Source of the DNA: Ruminococcus sp. | GTDB taxonomy: Bacteria; Bacillota; Clostridia; Oscillospirales; Ruminococcaceae | Length of the DNA stretch: 64,000 nt | NCBI GenBank assembly: GCA_015066785.1 | Contig: SVNT01000004.1 | Coordinates: 1 to 64,000, forward strand | Direction of reading: 5' to 3' | In this document: piece by piece, positions 15,910-24,611 of the stretch | Position numbering within the stretch: the first letter of the stretch is position 1 | Layout of the letters: every line of letters starts with the position of its first letter | Notes under the pieces: model-generated | What the model was told of the DNA's origin: nothing | The model's input: only the letters and a program-made list of their open reading frames with translations | The model's database searches: none | Made by a program: the position numbers and the translations under genes

Positions 15910-17161
15910 CATAGAGCTGAACAGCTTTTCCGACAAGCAGACCAGGGCAATACTCTGGTGGAAGGACAGCGACTACGACGGGATAATCTGCGACGGCTCG
16001 GTGAGGAGCGGCAAAACCCTGTCGCTCGGTCTGGGGTTTGTCATGTGGGCGATGGCGTCGTTCAACGGTGCCAGCTTTGCAATCTGCGGAAAGACGATAA
16101 CCTCAGTCCGCAGGAATGTCATAACCCCGCTTATTCCCGTGTGGGAGGAGATGGGCTTTGTCTGCCGTGAGCGTGTGTCACGCAATCAGCTTGAAATCAC
16201 GGCGGCAGGGCGGAAAAACACCTTCTACATCTTCGGCGGAAAGGACGAGGGCTCGGCGGCGCTCATTCAGGGAATGACGCTTGCGGGCGTGCTTTTCGAC
16301 GAGGTCGTGCTGATGCCACGCTCGTTCGTTGAGCAGGCACTTGCGAGATGCTCCGTCAGCGGCTCAAAGCTGTGGTTCAACTGCAACCCCGACAGCCCGT
16401 ATCACTGGTTTTACTCCGAGTGGATAAAGAAGGCCCGAAAGAAAAACATCCTTTATCTTCATTTCACTATGGAGGACAACCCGTCACTCTCCGACAGGAT
16501 ACGCAGGCGGTATATGTCGATGTACTCGGGGGCGTTCTACGACAGGTTCGTTCTCGGTCAGTGGACTTCCGCCTCGGGACTTGTCTATCCCATGTTCGAC
16601 AAAAACACAATGCTTTTCGACAGTATGTCGCCGCCCGAATGTACGAGGTTTGTCGTTTCGGCAGACTACGGCACGATAAATCCTGCGTCATTCGGGCTGT
16701 GGGGATATTCCGACGGCAGATGGTATCGGCTGAAAGAGTATTACTATTCGTCAAGGAGAAGCGGTATGCTCCGCACGGACGAAGAACATTACGAGGCACT
16801 GGAAAGGCTGTGCGACGGCTACGACATAGAAACTGTCATAGTCGACCCCTCTGCCGCCAGCTTTATCGAATGTATACGGCGCCACGGTGTATTCAGTGTG
16901 CGACACGCCGAAAACAGCGTGCTTAACGGAATAAGACGGGTAAGCGACGCTCTTTTGTCGGGGAGGATTTTATTTTCCTCCTCCTGCCTTGATACCATAC
17001 GGGAGTTTTCGCTTTATGTCTGGGACGAAAAAAGCGGCAACGACTGTCCCGTAAAGGAAAACGACCACGCAATGGACGACATACGCTATTTTGTCAACAC
17101 CGTTCTTTGCAGGGACGAAAAAGACGACGGATTTTTCGTTATGTCATTGGGACGGAGATAG
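15893..17161 (+). CDS. Phage terminase large subunit
   Basis: This 422-residue packaging motor has an ATPase Walker A-like GSVRSGKTLS near 34-43 and a Walker B-like GVLFDEVVLMP. A C-terminal nuclease-like region has VVSADYGTINP and acidic residues later (VIVDPSAASF, DHAMDDIRYF). It uses a start overlapping terS, preceded by GGAAGGGG. Length and layout are close to PBSX-family TerL proteins, and it seems intact. Confidence 0.92.
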   Translation: MISLNSIELNSFSDKQTRAILWWKDSDYDGIICDGSVRSGKTLSLGLGFVMWAMASFNGASFAICGKTITSVRRNVITPLIPVWEEMGFVCRERVSRNQLEITAAGRKNTFYIFGGKDEGSAALIQGMTLAGVLFDEVVLMPRSFVEQALARCSVSGSKLWFNCNPDSPYHWFYSEWIKKARKKNILYLHFTMEDNPSLSDRIRRRYMSMYSGAFYDRFVLGQWTSASGLVYPMFDKNTMLFDSMSPPECTRFVVSADYGTINPASFGLWGYSDGRWYRLKEYYYSSRRSGMLRTDEEHYEALERLCDGYDIETVIVDPSAASFIECIRRHGVFSVRHAENSVLNGIRRVSDALLSGRILFSSSCLDTIREFSLYVWDEKSGNDCPVKENDHAMDDIRYFVNTVLCRDEKDDGFFVMSLGRR

Positions 17162-17174
17162 GGAGGTGACAGGA

Positions 17175-18326
17175 ATGGGACTGTTCAACAGAAAGCAGAC
17201 AAAAAAGAATACCCCTGCGGGAGTATCCGTGCAGACGGCAAGAAGAACTGCGGACACGGACTTCAATCTTCCCGTAAGGTCAGAGGCGGAATATTCGCTC
17301 TACGACACGCTCAGAAAGTCGGTGCCGATTATCGACGCCGCTATCATCAAGACGGTAAGACTTGTCGGCGGCTTCACGGTGAAATGCACCGACAGTCGTT
17401 ATCAGGACGCACTCGATGACTTTGTCGGCAATGTAAAGGTCGGAATGTCGGGGCAGAGCCTCCAGACATTCGTGGACGAATACCTCGACGACCTTATCAC
17501 ATACGGCAATGCCGTCGGGGAAATCGTTCTTTCCGAAGGGGGAGAAAGCGTTGCGGGGCTCTGCAACGCAGAGATACGCAGTATAGAAGTGCGTGAGGGC
17601 AAAAATCCTCTCACAGCGGATTATTACCTCCGTGACGGGAAGGAAACCCGACTGCTGACAAATCCCGCGCTTATTGTATTCACGGCGCTCAACCCCGCAC
17701 CGAATCAGCCTTACGGTGTGTCGGTGCTCAGAGGACTCCCGTACCTTTCAAGGATACTTATGCGTATCTACGAAAGCGTAGGGCAGAACTTCGACCGTGT
17801 GGGAAACGTCCGCTACGCCGTGACATACAAGCCACAGGACAGCGCAGACAAGGCGTTCGCAAAGGAACGTGCCGAGCAGATTGCGAATGAGTGGAGTGCA
17901 GGTATGCAGGACTCACGCAACGGGCAGGTGCGTGACTTCGTTGCTGTCGGTGATGTCGATATAAAGGTCATCGGTGCGGAAAATCAGATGCCCGATATAC
18001 AGATACCCGTAAGACAGCTTCTCGAGCAGATAACGGCAAAGCTCGGAATACCGCCGTTTCTTCTCGGACTCAACTGGTCTTCAACGGAGAGAATGTCGCA
18101 GCAGCAGACGGATATTCTCACCTCGGAGCTTGAGTATTACAGACGACTGCTCACCCCGATGATAAAGAAAATCTGCCGCAGCTTTCTTCGTGTTCAGGGA
18201 AGCAGCGCAGACGCAGAAGTCATCTGGAACAGCATAAATCTTCAGGACGAAACAGAGCTTGCCGAGGCACGCCTGAAAAATGCACAGGCAATGGAAATCG
18301 AGGCAAGACTCGGACTTACAGAATAA
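17175..18326 (+). CDS. Phage portal protein
   Basis: This 383-residue protein has portal features: YDTLRKSVPIIDAAIIKTVR, VDEYLDDLITYGNAVGEIVL, a central NPAPNQPYGVSVLRGLPYL, and QITAKLGIPPFLLGLNWSST towards the end. Portals form the dodecameric DNA entry ring. The start at 17175 follows GGGAGGTGACAGG. It lies in the usual position after TerL and before the capsid. Confidence 0.87.
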   Translation: MGLFNRKQTKKNTPAGVSVQTARRTADTDFNLPVRSEAEYSLYDTLRKSVPIIDAAIIKTVRLVGGFTVKCTDSRYQDALDDFVGNVKVGMSGQSLQTFVDEYLDDLITYGNAVGEIVLSEGGESVAGLCNAEIRSIEVREGKNPLTADYYLRDGKETRLLTNPALIVFTALNPAPNQPYGVSVLRGLPYLSRILMRIYESVGQNFDRVGNVRYAVTYKPQDSADKAFAKERAEQIANEWSAGMQDSRNGQVRDFVAVGDVDIKVIGAENQMPDIQIPVRQLLEQITAKLGIPPFLLGLNWSSTERMSQQQTDILTSELEYYRRLLTPMIKKICRSFLRVQGSSADAEVIWNSINLQDETELAEARLKNAQAMEIEARLGLTE

Positions 18327-18341
18327 AAGAGGAGTGTTTTT

Positions 18342-19322
18342 ATGTACAATACAATCAGACTTGAAAAGGGACTTTACAACCTCGCAGGAAAGACATTCAC
18401 ACAGGCACTTTCCGAAATGGACCCCGACATCGCATACGCAGACACAGAAATCCGTGGGCTTGACGCTTTTGAACGCCAGCTCAAGCGCTTTGACATCAAG
18501 GTGAGCGGGCCCGACTGCGACACAGTAGAAAAGTTCTTCGCAACAACAGAAAGCGCAGTGCTTTTCCCCGAATTCGTGAAGCGTTCGGTAAGAGCAGGAA
18601 TGAACAGCGCAGTACTCGGCGAAATCGTTGCCGCAACAAGCGAAACAAACTCAATGGACTGCCGTGGTATCACAGTAACAGCCGAGGAAAACAAGCCTTA
18701 CTCAACAGCAACAGTACAGGGTGCGGCTCTCCCCGGAACAGCAATCACACTTTCAGACTCACTTGTAAACCTCGTGAAGTACGGAAGAACAATCACAACT
18801 TCATACGAAGTTATCCGCCAGCAGAAGCTCGATGTACTTGCGGTTACTCTCAAGTCAATCGGCGCACAGATTGCAAGAGCCGTAACAGCACAGGCTGTAA
18901 AGGTTCTTGAAAACGGCGTGACAGCAGATTCAATGTCGGGTTCAGACTTCAACTACGGCGAGCTTTCGGCATTCTGGGGCAAGTTCGAGGACTACGATAT
19001 GACAACAATCATCGCAGCCCCCGAAACAATGGCGAAGATTCTCGCTTTCGACCAGATGAAGAACGCAAACGGCGACTTCATGGCAACAGGCATTGTAAAG
19101 ACACCTTTCGGTGCGTCACTCGTGAAGTCAACAGCGGTTGCGGAAAACACAATCATCGGTCTTGACAAGTCATGCGCACTCGAGATGATCAACGGCTCCG
19201 ACATTGTTCTTGAAGTGGACAAGCTCATCGACAGACAGGTTGACGCTATCTCCGTTTCAGTGACAACAGGCTTTGCGAAGATTATTCCCGACGCAGTAAG
19301 AATTCTTGATGTTGCCGAATAA
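18342..19322 (+). CDS. Phage major capsid-like protein
   Basis: The 326-residue protein resembles HK97-fold capsid proteins. An N-terminal region that may be a scaffold is followed by a long domain with TSYEVIRQQKLDVLAVTLKS, MTTIIAAPETMAKILAFDQM and a C-terminal segment with VDAISVSVTTGFAKIIPDAV. Thr, Ser and Ala are coded mostly by ACA, TCA and GCA, a bias seen here in likely highly expressed host genes but less in the flanking phage genes. The start follows AGAGGAGTG. Confidence 0.82.
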   Translation: MYNTIRLEKGLYNLAGKTFTQALSEMDPDIAYADTEIRGLDAFERQLKRFDIKVSGPDCDTVEKFFATTESAVLFPEFVKRSVRAGMNSAVLGEIVAATSETNSMDCRGITVTAEENKPYSTATVQGAALPGTAITLSDSLVNLVKYGRTITTSYEVIRQQKLDVLAVTLKSIGAQIARAVTAQAVKVLENGVTADSMSGSDFNYGELSAFWGKFEDYDMTTIIAAPETMAKILAFDQMKNANGDFMATGIVKTPFGASLVKSTAVAENTIIGLDKSCALEMINGSDIVLEVDKLIDRQVDAISVSVTTGFAKIIPDAVRILDVAE

Positions 19323-19335
19323 GACAGTTTGTAGG

Positions 19336-19357
19336 GGCGGGGGAATTTTCCCCTGCC
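19336..19357 (+). terminator. Intercistronic hairpin after the capsid gene
   Basis: GGCGGGGG/CCCCTGCC with a short AT-rich loop directly follows the capsid stop. It could stabilise the capsid message or attenuate the downstream genes, giving extra capsid. Confidence 0.5.
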
Positions 19358-19382
19358 TTTGCAGAATAAAGGAGGAAGAAAA

Positions 19383-20210
19383 ATGAGCGCAGAACTTCTT
19401 GAACAGCTTAACAGATTTACCCGACGGGAGCATACCGAGGACGAGGTGTATATCTTTTCTGTAATTCTTTGCGACAACGAAACAGACCGTGACGGCGAAC
19501 GCTTTTCGCTGAAGGCACTCGAAAAAATGCGTGAGCTTTTCGTCGGCAAAACGGGAATTTTCGACCACGACGCAAAAAGCGGAAATCAGAACGCCCGTAT
19601 CTTCTCAACCGAGCTTGTGACAGCCGAGGGAAGAAAGACCGAGGCGGGCGAGGACTACACCTGCCTCAGGGCGAATGCGTATATGGTGCGCACAAGCGCA
19701 AACGAAGACCTTATAAGAGAAATCGACGGCGGTATCAAAAAAGAGGTCAGCGTTTCCTGCATGGCGGAAAAGAGAATATGCTCCGTCTGCGGTGCGGATA
19801 CAAAAATAAAGCCCTGCAAGCACATTGCAGGCAGAGCATACGGCGGAAAGAAGTGCCACTTCATTCTTGACGGCATTACCGACGCATACGAGTGGAGCTT
19901 TGTCGCAGTACCTGCACAGGTGAACGCAGGCGTCACAAAGCGCTACGGCGGTGCGGAAGAACCCTCTGCCGAGGTGTGCGGCGGCGAGGTTGCCGAAAGC
20001 CTCTACAACGAGCTCCGTTCGGAAATCATACGCCTTGCATTTCTTTCGGGCAGTGGCATTGACGGCAAGTCGCTCTCCGCTGTTATGGACAGAATGAGCA
20101 CCGACGAGCTTGTGATAATGAAGAAGAATTTTGCAAACAAGGTGCCTTCGTCATTCGGCGTGCAGACAAGAGTGCAGGACGACGGGGCAAACACAAGCTA
20201 CAAACTCTAG
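19383..20210 (+). CDS. Phage prohead protease-like protein
   Basis: This 275-residue protein shows ILCDNETDRDGERFSLKALE, FDHDAKSGNQNARIFS, IDGGIKKEVSVSCMAEKRIC, a four-cysteine/histidine cluster (CSVCG and CKH), and AYEWSFVAVPAQVNAGVTK. These resemble phage head maturation proteases and related capsid-cluster proteins. It follows the capsid gene here, whereas the protease usually precedes it. The start follows AAAGGAGGAAG. Protease activity is an inference. Confidence 0.65.
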   Translation: MSAELLEQLNRFTRREHTEDEVYIFSVILCDNETDRDGERFSLKALEKMRELFVGKTGIFDHDAKSGNQNARIFSTELVTAEGRKTEAGEDYTCLRANAYMVRTSANEDLIREIDGGIKKEVSVSCMAEKRICSVCGADTKIKPCKHIAGRAYGGKKCHFILDGITDAYEWSFVAVPAQVNAGVTKRYGGAEEPSAEVCGGEVAESLYNELRSEIIRLAFLSGSGIDGKSLSAVMDRMSTDELVIMKKNFANKVPSSFGVQTRVQDDGANTSYKL

Positions 20211-20219
20211 GAGGGCGTT

Positions 20220-20573
20220 ATGGATATCGAAAAAATCTGCGAATTCTTTGAGCTGATTTCGGGCGCAGACTCCGAAGAAAATATGCTTTTTGTCGAGGCG
20301 GCGGAGGAAGAAACCCTCCGACTTCTCAAAGACCCACGCTGTGCCTCGCTTTCCTGCGTTGAGCGTCTTGCGGGGGCTATTGCAAACTTCTACTACTGCT
20401 CGGCAATGCTCACAAAGGAAGTCCGTGCGGTAAATCTCGGCGGCGGAGTGACCTCCACATACCCCGACAATTCGAGGGTGGAGAATGCAAAGCTCCTCGT
20501 GGCGCAGGAGAAGAAGCTCTGCTCCGACTACATCATCGACGAGGATTTTGTTTTCTTCGGCACAAGGGGGTAG
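20220..20573 (+). CDS. Small head-tail connector-like protein
   Basis: The protein is 117 residues, mostly helical and acidic. Size and position (after capsid and protease, before tail-like genes) suit a head completion or connector protein. I do not recognise the family. It begins after CTAGGAGGGCG, 9 nt past the previous stop. Confidence 0.65.
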   Translation: MDIEKICEFFELISGADSEENMLFVEAAEEETLRLLKDPRCASLSCVERLAGAIANFYYCSAMLTKEVRAVNLGGGVTSTYPDNSRVENAKLLVAQEKKLCSDYIIDEDFVFFGTRG

Positions 20574-20577
20574 GGTA

Positions 20578-21306
20578 ATGAACGCATACGAAATCACAGA
20601 GGCGGTAATCTCTGCGCTGAAAGCAACGGAAATCCCCGTTTTTCAGCAGTTTGACCTTACGCCTGCCGCAAAGCGCAACGACTGTTTTATCACCGTCGGG
20701 ATAGAGGAGTACATCTCCTCGGCGGACAGCAGTGCGGTTGTAACGGTGTCGCTTTTTGCACCGTCGTCTTACAGCGGGGGAAAAATTCTCCGCAAGAGCA
20801 AGGACATAACCCCGTCGCTTATGAATTCGGAGCTTTCCGTCGAAAGCGTAAGGGCGAAAGCACTCTCCTACGACCGTGCGCTTGACCGTCTGAGATACGA
20901 CTTCTCGGTGAAGATAAACCTCGGCGGAGGCGGTGCGCCGTCCGGCAGTACAGATGTCGAAATTTCCGACAACATTACGGTAAATACGACATCATTCACA
21001 GTCGGAAGAAAGCGTGCAATTTCCGAGATAGAAAGCGTTGCGTCGGGGGTATTCCTCGGCGACGGAGGCAACAGGCTCATCACCCTTGAAATAGCGGGAA
21101 CAACCGCCGCAGACGCCTCGGAATGTGTGACCGTTCTCGACGGTCTTGAATGTGGCGGCGAAACCGTTTCCCCGACGCTTGCGGGAATTGTCTTCCCTGC
21201 AATGCGGCTTAAAAGCTATACCGTTTCTGTCAGGAACGGCAGAACACAGGTGACGGCGGAGTTCGTTTCCGCCGAAGCGGGAGAGGGGCTGAGGGTAAGT
21301 GAGTGA
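20578..21306 (+). CDS. Phage tail-like protein, unrecognised
   Basis: This 242-residue protein opens with an alpha/beta segment (NAYEITEAVISALKATEIPV) that resembles tail-terminator or minor tail proteins. After a Gly-rich hinge (GGGGAPSGST) it has a beta-rich half. It starts 4 nt past the upstream stop and overlaps the next gene. It may be a fusion of a tail terminator with a tail-tube-like or baseplate domain; this is a guess from layout. Confidence 0.6.
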   Translation: MNAYEITEAVISALKATEIPVFQQFDLTPAAKRNDCFITVGIEEYISSADSSAVVTVSLFAPSSYSGGKILRKSKDITPSLMNSELSVESVRAKALSYDRALDRLRYDFSVKINLGGGGAPSGSTDVEISDNITVNTTSFTVGRKRAISEIESVASGVFLGDGGNRLITLEIAGTTAADASECVTVLDGLECGGETVSPTLAGIVFPAMRLKSYTVSVRNGRTQVTAEFVSAEAGEGLRVSE

Positions 21307-22234
21307 TACGGTAATCCTTACTCTGACGGAGCTTGACAGCGGCGATGAAATCATACTCGACAAATGTCTTTCCTTCCGTTTTGAGCAGGAAAGATACACG
21401 CCCTACACTACCTTCAGGGGAGAGTTTATCCTGCCGAGAGATTTCGGGAATATCTCCTCCGTGGCACTGAATGTCAACGGAAACGACATACACAAAGGGC
21501 CTGTCGATACGCTGAAAATCTCCCACACCGCCGACGGAAACACCGTGACGGTGACATCACGGGGATATACTGCGGCACTCGGTCAGAACGAGGTACAGCC
21601 CGGAGTGATTTCCAACCTGTCACTCGGAACACTTCTCGGTGCGGAGGTTGATATTCCCAATATCACCTGGGAGATAAGCCTCAAGCCCGTGAATTATCTT
21701 TATGTCGTGTCGCACACAAGCGTGTGGGATGTTGCGGTCAACCTCTGCCTCAAGCTCGGCGGAGATTACCCCTACATCACCCACCCGAACCACCTGCGGT
21801 ACTCCATGCCGACGGAAACCCTGCTCGTCGCTCCCTATGACGACGGGAATGTCATCGACTTCGGCACGGAGCTTAACTACCGCAATCTCCTCAGCGAGAT
21901 AAATATGGCGGATACAAACGACGACCCGACAGCGTTCAGCTTTACGAACAACAAGGCGGCGGCTCTCGGCATAAAGCGAGAGAAGTTTCTTTCGCTGGAC
22001 AAGCGCTGGCTTGAGTGCGAAACGGAGAGCCTTTTCTATCGTTCCTACTATTCAATGCGAGGGTACAACAGCAGTTATGTCACATACCTCGGCTACTGCG
22101 GAGAGGACATCAACGACCGCCTGCGCTTTGAAAGCGGCGAAGAAAAACGCATCAGCAGGATTCTCGTCACGGGGAATAAAAACGGCGTCACGACAAAGCT
22201 CTGGTGCTATAAGGATATGTTCAATAATCTCTAG
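21299..22234 (+). CDS. Phage baseplate hub/late-control D-like protein
   Basis: The 311-residue beta-rich protein has the segment TDGNTVTVTSRGY-like (TADGNTVTVTSRGYTAAL) and HTSVWDVAVNLCLKLGG. These recall the XkdQ/gpD family of baseplate hub proteins, which usually need a tube and tape measure that are absent here. It uses a GTG start overlapping the previous gene by 8 nt and is the last gene of the cluster. Confidence 0.6.
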   Translation: MSDTVILTLTELDSGDEIILDKCLSFRFEQERYTPYTTFRGEFILPRDFGNISSVALNVNGNDIHKGPVDTLKISHTADGNTVTVTSRGYTAALGQNEVQPGVISNLSLGTLLGAEVDIPNITWEISLKPVNYLYVVSHTSVWDVAVNLCLKLGGDYPYITHPNHLRYSMPTETLLVAPYDDGNVIDFGTELNYRNLLSEINMADTNDDPTAFSFTNNKAAALGIKREKFLSLDKRWLECETESLFYRSYYSMRGYNSSYVTYLGYCGEDINDRLRFESGEEKRISRILVTGNKNGVTTKLWCYKDMFNNL

Positions 22235-22240
22235 AAATAA

Positions 22241-22270
22241 AAAAAGCACGGTATCAGATACCGTGCTTTT
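22241..22270. terminator. Bidirectional terminator after the phage-like cluster
   Basis: AAAAAGCACGGTATC/GATACCGTGCTTTT lies between the convergent cluster and the mutarotase-like gene. The stem matches that at 14161. Confidence 0.9.
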
Positions 22271-22276
22271 TGCGTT

Positions 22277-23287
22277 TTACTTTGTGAAAATTCTCTGGTA
22301 TGCCGTGAAGCTGTCCTTAGGCTCAATTTCACGATAGCCCGATACTTCGGCAGGAAGTCCGAGGTTGGGGGCGTCTATCATCCAGGTCATAGGTTCGGGG
22401 CAGAAGAATCCCTTGTTGCCCTTGTTGTTCCAGAAAATCCAGAAGCCGTACTCGCTGCCTGTTTCGTAGCAGATTGACTTTCCGCTCTTGATGTCTTCCA
22501 TAATTACGCCGTGGAATTTCGCACCGTCAAGCTCTCCGTTCTCGGCGATGTACATTTCGTTGTCGATGAGCGTTGTAGCCGCCTTGATGTTTCCGTCAAG
22601 GTACTGCTTGTCGTAGTCTGTCAGCGGAAGAAGTCTTCCCGTCGGCAGACATCTGTCGTCAAGCTCACAGCGCTTTCCGATAGGTGCGTAAAGGCGGATG
22701 TCGTCGGGGTCTGCACCGTCAACAAACGGCGCCTTGATTGATGTGTGCGAGCCTACACCGAACGGCAGCATCTTGTCCGAGAAGTTGCGGAGTGTGTAGA
22801 ACTGCTCAAGCCCCTTGGAGCCGAGTGTGTATACGATTTCGAGCTTGAAGCGAAGGGGGAAGTACTTGAACATCTCGTCCTTTTCGTCGTAGAGGTATTC
22901 GAGCTTTACAGCGGCAATTCCGCCCTCTGTCGAAATTCTTGCAATAGTCATCGGTCTTTTGTGGAGAAATCCGTGGAGAGTGTTGTTCCAGGGGAGACCT
23001 TCGTTGCAGGGGAAACAATATACAGCGTCGGAGGTTTTAAGCACACCGTCGCTGAGTCTGTTCGGGAAGTAAAGCGTCGGGAAACCGTATACCTCGGGTG
23101 AGTTCTTGTAGGTTTCAAAAGGATCTTCCTCGTAAAAACGGAAAACATCCATTTTCTTTTCGTGGTCACGCAGACGGAGTACATTTCCGCCCATTGCGGG
23201 TGATATGAGGGCGTAGTATCCGCCCGCCTCGAGTTCAACGCAGGGCTCACCCTTGAAGTTTATTTCTCTAGCCGATATTTCAGGCAT
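22277..23287 (-). CDS. Aldose 1-epimerase (GalM-like) family protein
   Basis: This 336-residue beta-sandwich protein has the carbohydrate mutarotase layout: LISPAMGGNVLRLRDH, FPNRLSDG, NTLHGFLHKR (active-site His position), FGVGSHTSIKAPF with a second His, and CPEPMTWMIDAPN near the end. It probably interconverts sugar anomers, which would suit nearby cellobiose and glycogen phosphorolysis; the substrate is unknown. The start follows GGAAAGGACTG. Confidence 0.85.
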   Translation of the reverse strand: MPEISAREINFKGEPCVELEAGGYYALISPAMGGNVLRLRDHEKKMDVFRFYEEDPFETYKNSPEVYGFPTLYFPNRLSDGVLKTSDAVYCFPCNEGLPWNNTLHGFLHKRPMTIARISTEGGIAAVKLEYLYDEKDEMFKYFPLRFKLEIVYTLGSKGLEQFYTLRNFSDKMLPFGVGSHTSIKAPFVDGADPDDIRLYAPIGKRCELDDRCLPTGRLLPLTDYDKQYLDGNIKAATTLIDNEMYIAENGELDGAKFHGVIMEDIKSGKSICYETGSEYGFWIFWNNKGNKGFFCPEPMTWMIDAPNLGLPAEVSGYREIEPKDSFTAYQRIFTK

Positions 23288-23466
23288 TTTTTATCAGTCC
23301 TTTCCAAAATGCAGGGATAACATCCCGCAAATAACATTATACAGACTTTCCGCAGGAAAATCAATAGCTATCGTGCAAGAATTTCCGCCTTTTTTGGAGG
23401 AATGGTACACTACCGACAGCTTTCGGCACGGCTGTTTGTCACACTTCCATAAATAGTCGGTTTTAC

Positions 23467-23495
23467 TTGACAAGTCGGGACAAAAGTAGTATTAT
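23467..23495 (+). promoter_or_regulatory. Promoter of the deacetylase-bactofilin genes
   Basis: A consensus TTGACA (23467-23472) and TATTAT (23490-23495) are separated by 17 nt. Transcription would begin near 23502. Confidence 0.85.
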
Positions 23496-23552
23496 TATAT
23501 AGAATATAGTAGTATAGTGCGGCTGTTTGCAGAGAGAATCGGGGTGAGAGGG

Positions 23553-24572
23553 TTGTATTTCGGTAGTGTCAGGTTCTTCAAGGACCTTATCCTTGGGACA
23601 GTTTTTCTGATAATCGTTGTGTCTTTGGGACTTGCGATTTTCTTCGGCGTAAAATACAACACCCTACTGAAAGAAACCGAAACGGTATCATCCACGAACA
23701 TTGAAACACAGCAGCCTTCACAGACTCCGCAGGAAACCCCTCCCGCAGATGAGGTTGTAATCCCCGACGGCACAACCCTCGAGGAGATATATGCAATCCT
23801 CCGTGAGAAAGGCTATTCCGACGAGGAAATCCTCACTATAATCGGTGAAGAAAACCCCACTGTATTCGACGCATACATCGAAAAAACAAAAGCGGAGCGT
23901 AATGCTCCCGAATACACGAGAATGTACGACAACCTCTATGTCGAAGGGCCTTCCGAGGTGCGTGACCTCAAGGACAACACGATTTACCTCACATTCGACG
24001 ACGGGCCGAGTCAGTACACACTCGAAATTGTCAGACTTCTTGACGAATACGACATAAAAGCGACTTTTTTTATGAGTGGCTCGGAATCTCCCGAGGGGAT
24101 GGAGATTATGCGGAAGGTTGCCGAGTCGGGTCATACAATCGGAATACACTCCATGTCGCATGATTACGATGAAATCTATGCAAGCCCCGAGGCTTTCCTC
24201 GAGGATATGAACAACACCGCACAGAACATATATGAGGCAACGGGCGTAAAACCCGACATATACAGGTTCGCAGGCGGCAGCAAGAACAATCACAACAAGG
24301 AAGTATACGACGAAATCGTTGCCGAGGTTGAACGCCGTGGATATGTCTACTACGACTGGAACGTCAGCGGAGAGGACGCAACGGAAGGCGCAACATGGAC
24401 TTCGATTTACCGCAACGTCCTTGACGGAGTGGAGCAGCATGACAGCTCGATAGTGCTCCTGCATAACAAGTACAACACGCTGACGGTGACGGAGGATTTA
24501 ATCATCGCCCTGAAAAACAGAGGGTATGAATTTGCTCCCCTCACAAACGAGGATAAACCGATACAGTTCTGA
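23553..24572 (+). CDS. Membrane-anchored polysaccharide deacetylase (NodB family)
   Basis: One N-terminal membrane helix (FLIIVVSLGLAIFFGV) and a Pro/Thr-rich linker lead to a NodB domain. The motifs are TFDDGPSQYT, metal-binding GIHSMSHDYDE, YRFAGGSKN, VYYDWNVSGED and VLLHNK. The protein should remove N-acetyl groups from cell-wall glycans outside the membrane. The start is uncertain: TTG at 23553 follows CGGGGTGAGAGG, while an in-frame GTG at 23517 sits only about 15 nt from the predicted transcript start with no ribosome site. Bactofilin follows 39 nt downstream, which hints at localised wall modification. Confidence 0.87.
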   Translation: MYFGSVRFFKDLILGTVFLIIVVSLGLAIFFGVKYNTLLKETETVSSTNIETQQPSQTPQETPPADEVVIPDGTTLEEIYAILREKGYSDEEILTIIGEENPTVFDAYIEKTKAERNAPEYTRMYDNLYVEGPSEVRDLKDNTIYLTFDDGPSQYTLEIVRLLDEYDIKATFFMSGSESPEGMEIMRKVAESGHTIGIHSMSHDYDEIYASPEAFLEDMNNTAQNIYEATGVKPDIYRFAGGSKNNHNKEVYDEIVAEVERRGYVYYDWNVSGEDATEGATWTSIYRNVLDGVEQHDSSIVLLHNKYNTLTVTEDLIIALKNRGYEFAPLTNEDKPIQF

Positions 24573-24611
24573 TAAACACGCAAGCCATATACCAGATAGG
24601 AGAATGAAAAA

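Noticed and set aside
15424-22234. Complete inducible prophage
   Set aside because: Integrase, replication, tape measure, lysis and attachment sites are missing and host genes lie directly on both sides.
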